Positions 17,427-24,693 of a stretch of DNA of 64,000 bases are shown piece after piece. Source of the DNA: Cloacibacterium sp046296655 (GTDB lineage: Bacteria; Bacteroidota; Bacteroidia; Flavobacteriales; Weeksellaceae); the NCBI GenBank assembly GCA_046296655.1, contig JBKBLE010000010.1:11034-75033 (forward strand), in the 5' to 3' direction. The notes under the pieces were generated by a model. That model was given only the letters and a program-made list of their open reading frames with translations. It had not been told where the DNA came from and did no database searches. The position numbers and the translations under genes are program-made. Positions within the stretch are counted from its first letter, which is position 1; the number at the start of each line of letters is the position of its first letter.

Positions 17427-19034
17427 TTAAATCTTCACAAAATTCACATAGTAATTATCATTAAACTTCACCTCTTTTTTGTCTTTCAGTTTAATAGTTT
17501 GCCAATCTTTAGTTGGATTTAGAGTTGTGTTTTCTATTCTGATAGGCAAGTTGAAACCTTCTACAGTATTCGTCCATCTGTATTTTAACGTTTTTCCGTT
17601 TTGAGAAAATTCTAAAGTTGGAATTTGAGTAGTTCTTAAATATTGGTCAAAAACAGTGGAGAAATCTATTCCAGATTTTTCAGAAATATAATTTTCAATT
17701 TGCTGAGTAGTTACTGTTTGATGATAAAAATCTTTACCAATTCCTCTTAAAATTTGTCTGAATTTTTCATCGTCGTTTAAGGCAGTTCTAATCGTGTGAA
17801 GCATGTTTGCACCTTTGTAATACATGTCACCACTTCCTTCGTTTCTTACGCCGTATTTCCCAATAATAGGCTTGTCGTTTTCAATATTTTGTCTGATTCC
17901 TTTAATGTACAATTCAGCTTTTTCTTTGTTCAAATAATTTTGAGTGAAAAGCGTTTCTGAGTAACAAGTAAAACCTTCATGAATCCACATGTCTGCTTGA
18001 TCTTTTGCAGTGATGTTGTTCGCAAACCATTCGTGACCAGATTCGTGAATGATAATGAAATCCCAATTTAATCCAACTCCAGTTCCAGATAAATCTCTAC
18101 CAAGATAACCATTTAAATAATGATTTCCATAGGCTACATTAGACTGATGTTCCATTCCTAAATAAGGTGTTTCTACCAATTTGTAACCGTCTTCGTAGAA
18201 AGGATAAGGTCCAAACCAATATTCAAACGCTTGAAGCATTGGTTTTACCTGAGTAAATTGTTTTTTGGCTTTATCTAAATTGTAAGAAAGTACATAATAA
18301 TCGCAATCAAGTTTACCTTTTTCGCCATCATAAATTTCAGAAAAATGTTCGAATTTTCCAATGGTAGGGACAATGCTATAAAGATTGATAGGGTTTTTGA
18401 CTTCCCAAGTAAAAACATTTTTGCCTTTTTCTACGGTTTGAGAGATTAATTTACCATTTCCAACTCCTGTTAAATCTTTTGGCATAATGATTTTCATTTC
18501 TATGCCTTCATCTGGCTCATCATTCCAAATATCTTTTGAAGGTAACCAAAGGCTGGTTCCGTCTCCTTCTTGCGCTACAGAAATCCATGGATTGCCTTGT
18601 TCATCTTTGGTGAAAACCCAACCACCATCCCAAGGTGCGTGTTTTGCGATTCTAGGATTCCCGAAATATTCTAAAATCATATAAAATCGTTCTCCTTTTT
18701 TGAAACTTTGTTGAGTTTCTATAAAAATGAAATCGTCTTCGGTTTTTACTTGGGTATAATTAAAATTTCCCATGAAATTTTTAGAATTCATAGGCTTTTG
18801 AAGGTCTAATTGAAACGTAGGATTTTCTACATCTTTTGTGATTTCAAAGAAAATGGTGTTTTTTCCGCTGACTGATTGATCCTGAATATTAGGTTCTACC
18901 GTGAGTTCATATTTTTTGACGTCCCAAAAATTTCTAAACGCCGTATCAGAACCTTTTAAAGTATCTTTTTTGGTAAAAGTTTGTGCAAAGGTGATTTGAC
19001 TAAAAACTAAAAGAAATAAACCGATTTTTTTCAT
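17427..19034 (-). CDS. M1 family metallopeptidase (aminopeptidase N-like), secreted
   Basis: The zinc aminopeptidase has a signal peptide (KKIGLFLLVFSQITFAQ) and about 535 residues. The zinc site is IIHESGHEWFANN (HExxH) followed by the third ligand in MWIHEGFTCYSE, and the substrate-binding exopeptidase loop is YLGMEHQ (the GxMEN equivalent). It lacks the large C-terminal helical domain of E. coli PepN, as is common for the shorter periplasmic Bacteroidota members. I chose the ATG at 19034; an in-frame ATG at 19094 would place the first 20 codons across the terminator of the upstream gene. Confidence 0.92.
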   Translation of the reverse strand: MKKIGLFLLVFSQITFAQTFTKKDTLKGSDTAFRNFWDVKKYELTVEPNIQDQSVSGKNTIFFEITKDVENPTFQLDLQKPMNSKNFMGNFNYTQVKTEDDFIFIETQQSFKKGERFYMILEYFGNPRIAKHAPWDGGWVFTKDEQGNPWISVAQEGDGTSLWLPSKDIWNDEPDEGIEMKIIMPKDLTGVGNGKLISQTVEKGKNVFTWEVKNPINLYSIVPTIGKFEHFSEIYDGEKGKLDCDYYVLSYNLDKAKKQFTQVKPMLQAFEYWFGPYPFYEDGYKLVETPYLGMEHQSNVAYGNHYLNGYLGRDLSGTGVGLNWDFIIIHESGHEWFANNITAKDQADMWIHEGFTCYSETLFTQNYLNKEKAELYIKGIRQNIENDKPIIGKYGVRNEGSGDMYYKGANMLHTIRTALNDDEKFRQILRGIGKDFYHQTVTTQQIENYISEKSGIDFSTVFDQYLRTTQIPTLEFSQNGKTLKYRWTNTVEGFNLPIRIENTTLNPTKDWQTIKLKDKKEVKFNDNYYVNFVKI

Positions 19035-19059
19035 GAATAAAATATTTTCAGTGTTTAAA

Positions 19060-19091
19060 AATAACAAAAACCACGCAATTTTGCGTGGTTT
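19060..19091 (-). terminator. Terminator of the response regulator gene
   Basis: The stem AAACCACGCAA/TTGCGTGGTTT is followed on the minus strand by a T-rich tail, 20 nt after the regulator stop. Confidence 0.85.
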
Positions 19092-19110
19092 CATATATAA
19101 TTTTATATTT

Positions 19111-20295
19111 TTATTTTCTTACAAAAGCTGCTACATCTTCAGCTGTTACAGGATTTCCGCCCAAAATGATTAAACGCTCTACTACGTTTCTCAGTTCACG
19201 AATGTTTCCTGGCCAAGAGAAATTTTGAAGTGCTTCTATCGCTTTGTCATCAAATTTTCTAACTGCATTACCTTGTTCATCTGCAATGATTTGAGCAAAA
19301 TGTTCTACCAAAAGCGGAATGTCCTCCTTTCTAGCATCTAATGGTGGTACATAAATTTCAATCACTGAAAGTCTGTGATACAAATCTTCTCTGAATTTTC
19401 CTTCTTCTATTTCTTTTTGTAGATTTTTATTGGTTGCAGCAACCACTCTTACATCTACTTTTATTTCTTTGTCACTTCCTACAGGTGAAACTCTGCTTTC
19501 CTGAAGCGCACGAAGAACTTTGGCTTGTGCTACCAAGCTCATGTCTCCAATTTCGTCTAAGAAAATTGTACCTCCGTTTGCTAATTCAAATTTACCTTGT
19601 TTGTCTTTTATAGCGCCTGTAAATGAACCTTTTACGTGACCGAAAAGTTCAGATTCTATCAATTCTGATGGAATTGCAGCACAGTTTACTTCAATCATAG
19701 GGCCTCTGCTTCGTTCGCTTTGGCTATGAATGGCGTGTGCTACCAATTCTTTACCAGCACCATTTGGACCTGTAATGAGAACTCTTGCATCTGTAGCCGC
19801 AACTTTTTCAATCATGTTTTGAATTTTAGAAAGCGCTTCAGAAGTACCAATCATTTGGTATTTTTTGTTGACTTTTTTCTTGAGCTGAGTATTTTCTTTT
19901 TGAAGAACTTTAGTGGTTTGAACCAAATTTTTACGGTCAAGAGCATTTCTTACGCTGGTAATTAATCTATTGATGTCAATAGGTTTTGAAATGAAATCGT
20001 AAGCGCCATCTTTAAGAGAACTTACAGCAGTATCAATATCAGCATGACCAGAAATCATGACAAAAGTAGTGTCTGGTTTTAATTGAAGTGCTTGTTTTAA
20101 AAGTTCAGTACCAGAAAGTTTTGGCATTTTTATATCTGAAATCACCAATGCAAAATCATCTTTTTCGATGAGTTTGTAGGCTTCTAAACCATCTTCTGCA
20201 ACCAAAACTTCGTAATTGGTTAATTCATCTGATAAAATACTGTGCAGTACACCAGAAATTGCTTTATCGTCTTCTACGATTAATACTTTTTGCAT
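19111..20295 (-). CDS. Response regulator with REC and sigma-54-activator-type AAA+ domains, no DNA-binding domain
   Basis: The 394-residue protein begins with a receiver domain (1-120) with phospho-acceptor Asp in VISDIKMPKLSG and Lys in SKPID. A coiled linker follows, then an AAA+ ATPase domain (about 145-380) with Walker A GPNGAGKE, the sigma-54 contact loop as GSFTGA (usual GAFTGA), Walker B IFLDEIGDM and the arginine region LRNVVERLI. The protein ends at AEDVAAFVRK, immediately after the AAA+ lid, so the Fis-type helix-turn-helix that normally completes an NtrC/AtoC protein is absent. It could activate RpoN holoenzyme from solution. The -7 box ends 4 nt before its ATG. Confidence 0.9.
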   Translation of the reverse strand: MQKVLIVEDDKAISGVLHSILSDELTNYEVLVAEDGLEAYKLIEKDDFALVISDIKMPKLSGTELLKQALQLKPDTTFVMISGHADIDTAVSSLKDGAYDFISKPIDINRLITSVRNALDRKNLVQTTKVLQKENTQLKKKVNKKYQMIGTSEALSKIQNMIEKVAATDARVLITGPNGAGKELVAHAIHSQSERSRGPMIEVNCAAIPSELIESELFGHVKGSFTGAIKDKQGKFELANGGTIFLDEIGDMSLVAQAKVLRALQESRVSPVGSDKEIKVDVRVVAATNKNLQKEIEEGKFREDLYHRLSVIEIYVPPLDARKEDIPLLVEHFAQIIADEQGNAVRKFDDKAIEALQNFSWPGNIRELRNVVERLIILGGNPVTAEDVAAFVRK

Positions 20296-20299
20296 AAGG

Positions 20300-20307
20300 C
20301 AAATTTA
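20300..20307 (-). promoter_or_regulatory. -7 promoter box of the response regulator (leaderless spacing)
   Basis: On the minus strand the sequence is TAAATTTG, an exact TAnnTTTG match ending 4 nt before the ATG. Confidence 0.62.
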
Positions 20308-20383
20308 ATGATTTATATTCAGTTTTAGTCTTACAGAATTTGTAAAATATATTTCAGAAATTTAACTAAAAACTATCTTTAAA

Positions 20384-21037
20384 TTAATAATTTCTCACTC
20401 CAAAAATCGCAGAACCTATTCTTACAGAAGTAGAACCACATTCTATTGCAAGTGCAAAATCGTCACTCATTCCCATAGAAAGTGTTTCGAGTTTTTTGAA
20501 GGTAGAAAGTTCATCGAATAGAGATTTCAGAACTAAAAACTCAGATTTTACTTGATTTTTATTGTCTGTGAAAGTTGCCATTCCCATCAAACCTAAAATT
20601 TCAATATTTGGGTATTTGTGTTCTAAATAATTGCTGAAAATTTCTTTAGCTTCAGAGATTTCAAGACCATATTTGGTTTCTTCTTCGGCAATTTTTACTT
20701 GAAGTAAAACTTTAATTTTTCTATTGTTTTTTACTGCTTCTTTGTTGATTACTAATAATAATTTTTCGGAATCTACACTTTGTATGGTATCTATAAAAGG
20801 AGCAATATATTTTACTTTATTAGTTTGTAAATGCCCAATTAAATGCCATTGAATATCAGTAGGAAGTTCGTTTACTTTGGTTAAAAGCTCTTGCACTTTA
20901 TTTTCTCCGAAAACTTTTTGTCCGCAATCATAAACTTCTTTAATTTTTTCTATAGGATGAAATTTAGAAACGGCTACTAATTCTACGTTTTCTGGAATTT
21001 GAGCTTTTATTTTATGGTAATTTTCTTGAATAGACAT
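20384..21037 (-). CDS. YggS family pyridoxal phosphate homeostasis protein
   Basis: This is a non-enzymatic PLP-binding protein of the alanine-racemase-like barrel fold, involved in vitamin B6 and amino-acid homeostasis. It has about 217 residues. The PLP lysine is in ELVAVSKFHP (near residue 27), followed by FGENKVQELL, WHLIGHLQTNK and the phosphate-binding end MGMSDDFALAIECGSTSVRIGSAIFG. I chose the ATG at 21037; an in-frame ATG at 21058 lies inside the -7 box of the gene. It is divergent from the arsenic operon. Confidence 0.93.
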   Translation of the reverse strand: MSIQENYHKIKAQIPENVELVAVSKFHPIEKIKEVYDCGQKVFGENKVQELLTKVNELPTDIQWHLIGHLQTNKVKYIAPFIDTIQSVDSEKLLLVINKEAVKNNRKIKVLLQVKIAEEETKYGLEISEAKEIFSNYLEHKYPNIEILGLMGMATFTDNKNQVKSEFLVLKSLFDELSTFKKLETLSMGMSDDFALAIECGSTSVRIGSAIFGVRNY

Positions 21038-21055
21038 GATTTTGAATTTCTTTTT

Positions 21056-21063
21056 CAAATTTA
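21056..21063 (-). promoter_or_regulatory. -7 promoter box of yggS
   Basis: On the minus strand the sequence is TAAATTTG, an exact TAnnTTTG match 18 nt before the ATG at 21037. Confidence 0.6.
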
Positions 21064-21095
21064 TGAAGAAAATTTTGGTTTAGAAAATTATATAT

Positions 21096-21112
21096 CGTAA
21101 TATTGCAATATG
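21096..21112. promoter_or_regulatory. Putative ArsR operator
   Basis: ATATTGCAATAT is a perfect 12-bp palindrome (21100-21111) placed 14 bp before the arsR ATG and overlapping a TAATATTG promoter-like box. That is where an autorepressor would bind. Its assignment to ArsR is inference from position. Confidence 0.5.
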
Positions 21113-21125
21113 AAAATATAAAAAT

Positions 21126-21458
21126 ATGGGAATTTCTAAAACCGAACATTTTACCGACGAGCAAAACGACATTGCTAAACTCATGAAAGCATTAGCGCAT
21201 CCTGCAAGAATAGCGATTATAGAATATCTATTATCTATTGACACCTGTATTTGTAATGATATTGTAGATGAACTTCCATTGGCACAACCTACCATTTCGC
21301 AGCATTTAAAAGAACTGAAAAATGCAGAAATTATTCAAGGAACAATTGAAGGTAAATCCATAAAATATTGCATTAATAAATCAACCATCAAAAAATTTGA
21401 ACAATACATCGACCTCATTTTTCATAAAATGGAAAAAAAAGAAACGGGTTGTTGTTAG
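21126..21458 (+). CDS. arsR: ArsR family metalloregulator
   Basis: The 110-residue winged-helix repressor is expected to leave its operator when arsenite or antimonite binds. The fold is standard: ALAHPARIAIIEYLL, then the DNA-reading helix LPLAQPTISQHLKELKNAEII. The metal-site cysteines of classic ArsR (CVC) appear as DTCICND at about residues 40-46, just before the recognition helix, and a Cys pair ends the protein (ETGCC). It heads a four-gene operon with 28-40 bp gaps. The Cys arrangement and the downstream genes support arsenic as the signal. Confidence 0.9.
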   Translation: MGISKTEHFTDEQNDIAKLMKALAHPARIAIIEYLLSIDTCICNDIVDELPLAQPTISQHLKELKNAEIIQGTIEGKSIKYCINKSTIKKFEQYIDLIFHKMEKKETGCC

Positions 21459-21488
21459 CCTAAAAACCAAAAATTCAATTTTAAAAAT

Positions 21489-21956
21489 ATGAAACTTTCA
21501 GAAATAAAAAATATCTTAAACAATTTGCAAGAACTGCACTTTCAATTAGAAGACGGAACCGCCGTTCCAAAGCATTTTCATGTAACAGAAGTGGGGCAAA
21601 TCAACAAAAAATTTATTGATTGTGGAGGCGTTATTCGTGATGAAAAAGTCATCAATTTTCAGTTGTGGTATTCTGTAGACGAAGATCATCGTTTAGAAGC
21701 TGAAAAACTTCGTAAAATTATTGCTCTTTCCGAAGAAAAACTGCATTTAGAAGACGCCGAAATAGAAGTGGAATACCAAGAAAATACCATAGGTAAATTT
21801 GGTTTGGCTTTTAATGGAAAAGAATTTGTGTTGACCAACAAAACTACCGCTTGTCTTGCAGAAGACGCTTGCGGAATTCCTGTCAAAAAAACAAAATTAA
21901 ATTTAAGAGAAATAAATAATACAGCTTGTTGTACACCAAATTCTGGCTGTTGCTAA
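21489..21956 (+). CDS. DUF6428 family protein of the arsenic operon
   Basis: This 155-residue protein of unknown biochemical function resembles the DUF6428 family, which I know from Bacteroidota arsenic operons. It is soluble, with no signal peptide. Visible features are histidines near the N-terminus (ELHFQLEDG, KHFHVTE), a Cys in IDCGGVIRDEK, and a Cys-rich C-terminal end (TACLAEDACG and TACCTPNSGCC). Paired cysteines suggest thiolate binding of As(III), but this is inference. It lies between arsR and arsC, 30 bp after arsR, and is surely co-transcribed with them. Confidence 0.78.
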   Translation: MKLSEIKNILNNLQELHFQLEDGTAVPKHFHVTEVGQINKKFIDCGGVIRDEKVINFQLWYSVDEDHRLEAEKLRKIIALSEEKLHLEDAEIEVEYQENTIGKFGLAFNGKEFVLTNKTTACLAEDACGIPVKKTKLNLREINNTACCTPNSGCC

Positions 21957-21997
21957 AAATAATTTCTAACCCGCTAATATAAAAAAATAAAATTTAT

Positions 21998-22612
21998 ATG
22001 AGTCCAATAATTAAAGAAATAATAGATAATCTTTCCACTTCAAACATTTCCGAGGAAAGAAAAGTTGTCCTTCAACCATTGATTGATTTTATCAACAAAA
22101 AAGTCGAAAACAGTGAAGAAATCCGCCTGAATTTCATTTGCACGCACAACTCCAGAAGAAGTCATCTGTCGCAGATTTGGGCGCAAACTATGGCTAATTT
22201 TTATGGAATTAAAAACGTATTTTGTTATTCTGGCGGAACGGAAGCGACGGCGATGTTCCCAAAAGTAGCGGAAACCTTACAAAATCAAGGTTTTGAAATT
22301 TTAAAACTTTCAGAAACCGAAAATCCTGTTTATGCCATTAAATTTGATAAAAACGAACATTCAGTAATTTGTTTTTCTAAAAAATACGACCACGATTTTA
22401 ATCCGAAATCTCATTTTGCAGCGATATTAACCTGTGATTCTGCTGATGAAAATTGCCCGATTGTTTTTGGCGCAGAAGCCAGAATACCTATAAAATACGA
22501 AGACCCTAAAAAATCTGATGGAACGCCTGAAATGAACGAAACATATTTCAACAGAAGTTTAGAAATTGCTACAGAAATGAAATTTGTCTTTGAAAATTTA
22601 AGAAAATCATAA
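21998..22612 (+). CDS. arsC: Arsenate reductase, thioredoxin-coupled (low-molecular-weight phosphatase fold)
   Basis: The enzyme reduces arsenate to arsenite for export. The 204-residue protein has an N-terminal helical extension of about 45 residues, then the LMW-PTP P-loop FICTHNSRRS (Cx5R). The relay cysteines are TCDSADENCP (Cx6C), the spacing of the Cys82/Cys89 pair in the S. aureus and B. subtilis thioredoxin-type enzymes. This argues for arsenate reductase and against a plain tyrosine phosphatase. Its neighbours are DUF6428 upstream and the arsenite exporter 21 bp downstream. Confidence 0.9.
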   Translation: MSPIIKEIIDNLSTSNISEERKVVLQPLIDFINKKVENSEEIRLNFICTHNSRRSHLSQIWAQTMANFYGIKNVFCYSGGTEATAMFPKVAETLQNQGFEILKLSETENPVYAIKFDKNEHSVICFSKKYDHDFNPKSHFAAILTCDSADENCPIVFGAEARIPIKYEDPKKSDGTPEMNETYFNRSLEIATEMKFVFENLRKS

Positions 22613-22633
22613 ATCAAACTCATAAAATTTAAT

Positions 22634-23665
22634 ATGAAACCCAAACTAAAATTTCTCGACAGATATTTAACATTATGGATTTTCATGGCAATGATTTTTG
22701 GAGTTTTGCTCGGAAAATTTATTCCAGCAATTCCAGAAACCATCAATCAATTTTCTAGTGGAACCACTAATATTCCATTAGCGATTGGTTTGATTCTGAT
22801 GATGTTTCCGCCTTTAGCTAAAGTAGATTATAGTCTTTTGCCTATGGCTTTTAAAGACCGTAAAACGATGGGAGTTTCTTTGCTTCTCAATTGGATAATT
22901 GGTCCGATTTTGATGTTCGTTTTGGCGATTATTTTCCTGAAAGACGAACCCAATTATATGGTTGGATTGATTTTAATTGGTTTGGCAAGATGTATCGCAA
23001 TGGTGATTGTGTGGAATGATTTGGCTTCTGGAAATCGTGAATATGCCGCAATGTTGGTGGCGTTAAATAGCATTTTTCAAGTGTTTACGTACAGTTTTTA
23101 CGCTTGGTTGTTTATTAATTTTTTACCTCAATATTTAGGTTTTGGAAATTTTGATATCTCAGTTCCCATGAAAGATGTAGCGATAAGTGTTGCCATTTAT
23201 TTGGGAATTCCTTTTGTTGCAGGTTTTTTGACAAGATATTTCTTGATTCAGCAAAAAGGAAAAGAGTGGTACAATAGAGTTTTCGTTCCGAAAATTTCGC
23301 CCATTACTTTGTATGCATTGTTGTTTACAATAGTAGTGATGTTCAGTTTAAAAGGCGATAAAATTGTAGAATTACCTTTTGATGTGCTTAAAATAGCGGT
23401 TCCATTGGTGATTTATTTTGTTTTGATGTTTTTCACCAGTTTCTTTATCAATCGTAAATTAGGCATCGATTATGATAAAAATGCATCGGTTTCTTTCACC
23501 GCCACTGGAAATAATTTTGAACTCGCGATTGCTGTTGCCATTGCAGTTTTTGGGATTCATTCTAAAGAAGCTTTTGCAGGAGTAATTGGGCCACTTATCG
23601 AAGTTCCAGTGCTTATTTTACTGGTAAAAGCAAGTCTTTGGTTAAAGAAAAAATGGTATAAATAA
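22634..23665 (+). CDS. acr3: ACR3 family arsenite efflux transporter
   Basis: The 343-residue, ten-helix inner membrane protein exports arsenite. It starts with LDRYLTLWIFMAMIFGVLLG, a typical Acr3 N-terminus. It carries the essential conserved cysteine in GLARCIAMVIVWNDLA (helix 4) and the helix-9 region SVSFTATGNNFELAIAVAI with the conserved Glu. This is the BASS-fold Acr3 type, not ArsB. It is the last gene of the ars operon; a palindromic hairpin with a T-rich tail follows. Confidence 0.95.
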   Translation: MKPKLKFLDRYLTLWIFMAMIFGVLLGKFIPAIPETINQFSSGTTNIPLAIGLILMMFPPLAKVDYSLLPMAFKDRKTMGVSLLLNWIIGPILMFVLAIIFLKDEPNYMVGLILIGLARCIAMVIVWNDLASGNREYAAMLVALNSIFQVFTYSFYAWLFINFLPQYLGFGNFDISVPMKDVAISVAIYLGIPFVAGFLTRYFLIQQKGKEWYNRVFVPKISPITLYALLFTIVVMFSLKGDKIVELPFDVLKIAVPLVIYFVLMFFTSFFINRKLGIDYDKNASVSFTATGNNFELAIAVAIAVFGIHSKEAFAGVIGPLIEVPVLILLVKASLWLKKKWYK

Positions 23666-23713
23666 CAATAAATTTTAGTCAAATTAATAATGGAAATTCG
23701 AATAAAATATTAA

Positions 23714-23785
23714 AATCAATTGGAACGGGCTTTAGCCCGTTTTCAAATTTTAAAAAAATCAATTGGCTTTAGCCAAAATTTAAAT
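23714..23785. repeat. Paired palindromic intergenic repeat; the first hairpin is the ars operon terminator
   Basis: Two related units, AATTGG-AACGGGC-TTTA-GCCCGTT (23718-23742) and AATTGGCTTTAGCCAAAATT (23761-23780), share the GGCTTTAGCC core and the flank ATCAATTGG. The first has a T-rich tail and can terminate transcription from acr3. GGCTTTAGCC-type hairpins are scattered in flavobacterial genomes as far as I know. Confidence 0.65.
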
Positions 23786-24469
23786 AATTTGTTTTAACAA
23801 TCTTTCCTTCAAAATCTTCATTCCTTCTGTAGCAGATGTTTTCAAGAAATTTTCGTGTTTGGTGAACTGGTTTTCTAAATGAGGATCGATTACATAAATT
23901 TCACAATTTTTTGGAACGTAATGAATCAATCCCGCAGCTGGATACACTTGCATAGAAGTTCCTATCACGATGAAAATATCAGCTTCAGAAGCAATTTTGG
24001 CGGCATGATCCATTTCTGGAACCATTTCGCCAAACCAAACAATATGAGGACGAAGTTGATCTCCAAATTCATCACAATCACCTAAATTACAGTCATTTTC
24101 CCAGTCGTAAATTTTCGTTTCATCATTTACCGAACGTACTTTTTTCAGTTCACCATGAAGATGAATAACTTTTTTAGAACCCGCTCTTTCTTGTAAATCA
24201 TCTACATTTTGGGTGATGATGTGTACGTCAAAATATTGTTCTAAATCTGCAAGAATCTGGTGAGCGAGATTGGGTTTTACTTCTTTCAGCTGTCTTCGTC
24301 TCAAATTATAAAAATCTAAAACCAACTGAGGATTTCTAGCAAAACCTTCTGGCGAAGCCACATCTTCTATTCTGTGATTTTCCCAAAGTCCGTTAGAATC
24401 TCTAAACGTAGAAATCCCGCTTTCCGCAGAAATTCCTGCACCAGATAAAACGACGAGTTTCTTTTTCAT
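23780..24469 (-). CDS. cobB: SIR2 family NAD-dependent protein deacylase (class III)
   Basis: The 229-residue sirtuin removes acyl groups from lysines using NAD+. Motifs: GAGISAESGISTFRD for NAD binding, TQNVDDLQERAG, and catalytic His in VIHLHGEL. FYNLRRRQL carries the Tyr and Arg (YxxR) that in SIRT5 and E. coli CobB favour succinyl or malonyl lysine. The zinc-binding four-Cys loop is reduced to CNLGDC, so the structural zinc is probably missing. I chose the ATG at 24469, because the 29 upstream in-frame codons cover repeat sequence. The tail overlaps the palindromic repeat. Confidence 0.92.
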   Translation of the reverse strand: MKKKLVVLSGAGISAESGISTFRDSNGLWENHRIEDVASPEGFARNPQLVLDFYNLRRRQLKEVKPNLAHQILADLEQYFDVHIITQNVDDLQERAGSKKVIHLHGELKKVRSVNDETKIYDWENDCNLGDCDEFGDQLRPHIVWFGEMVPEMDHAAKIASEADIFIVIGTSMQVYPAAGLIHYVPKNCEIYVIDPHLENQFTKHENFLKTSATEGMKILKERLLKQII

Positions 24470-24481
24470 TAATTTATAGTT

Positions 24482-24682
24482 TTGCCACGAATACACGAAT
24501 TTATGAAATATTTGTTTGAATGTCCGTTTTAAAGCATAATTGCAATTTTGAAACAATTTTGAAGATTTATTAAAATTAAATATTATTGAAAATCAATCAG
24601 TTACTTTTGTCAAATTTTTCTAAACCATAAAATTTAGTACTTTATGACACTAAACGGACATTCAAAATATTTGTGCATTTGT
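24482..24682. repeat. Imperfect long inverted repeat between cobB and copA
   Basis: AATATTTGTTTGAATGTCCGTTTTAAAG (24509-24536) and the inverse element around TAAACGGACATTCAAAATATTT (24651-24672) share a 15-base core in opposite orientation, about 120 bp apart. The left arm adjoins TTTGCCACGAATACACGAAT, an intergenic repeat type of flavobacteria. No ORF lies between the arms. Confidence 0.6.
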
Positions 24683-24693
24683 TGCAATTTTAG

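Noticed and set aside
19035..19094. Upstream ATG for the M1 peptidase at 19094
   Set aside because: The 20 extra codons cover the terminator hairpin of the preceding gene and spoil the signal peptide.
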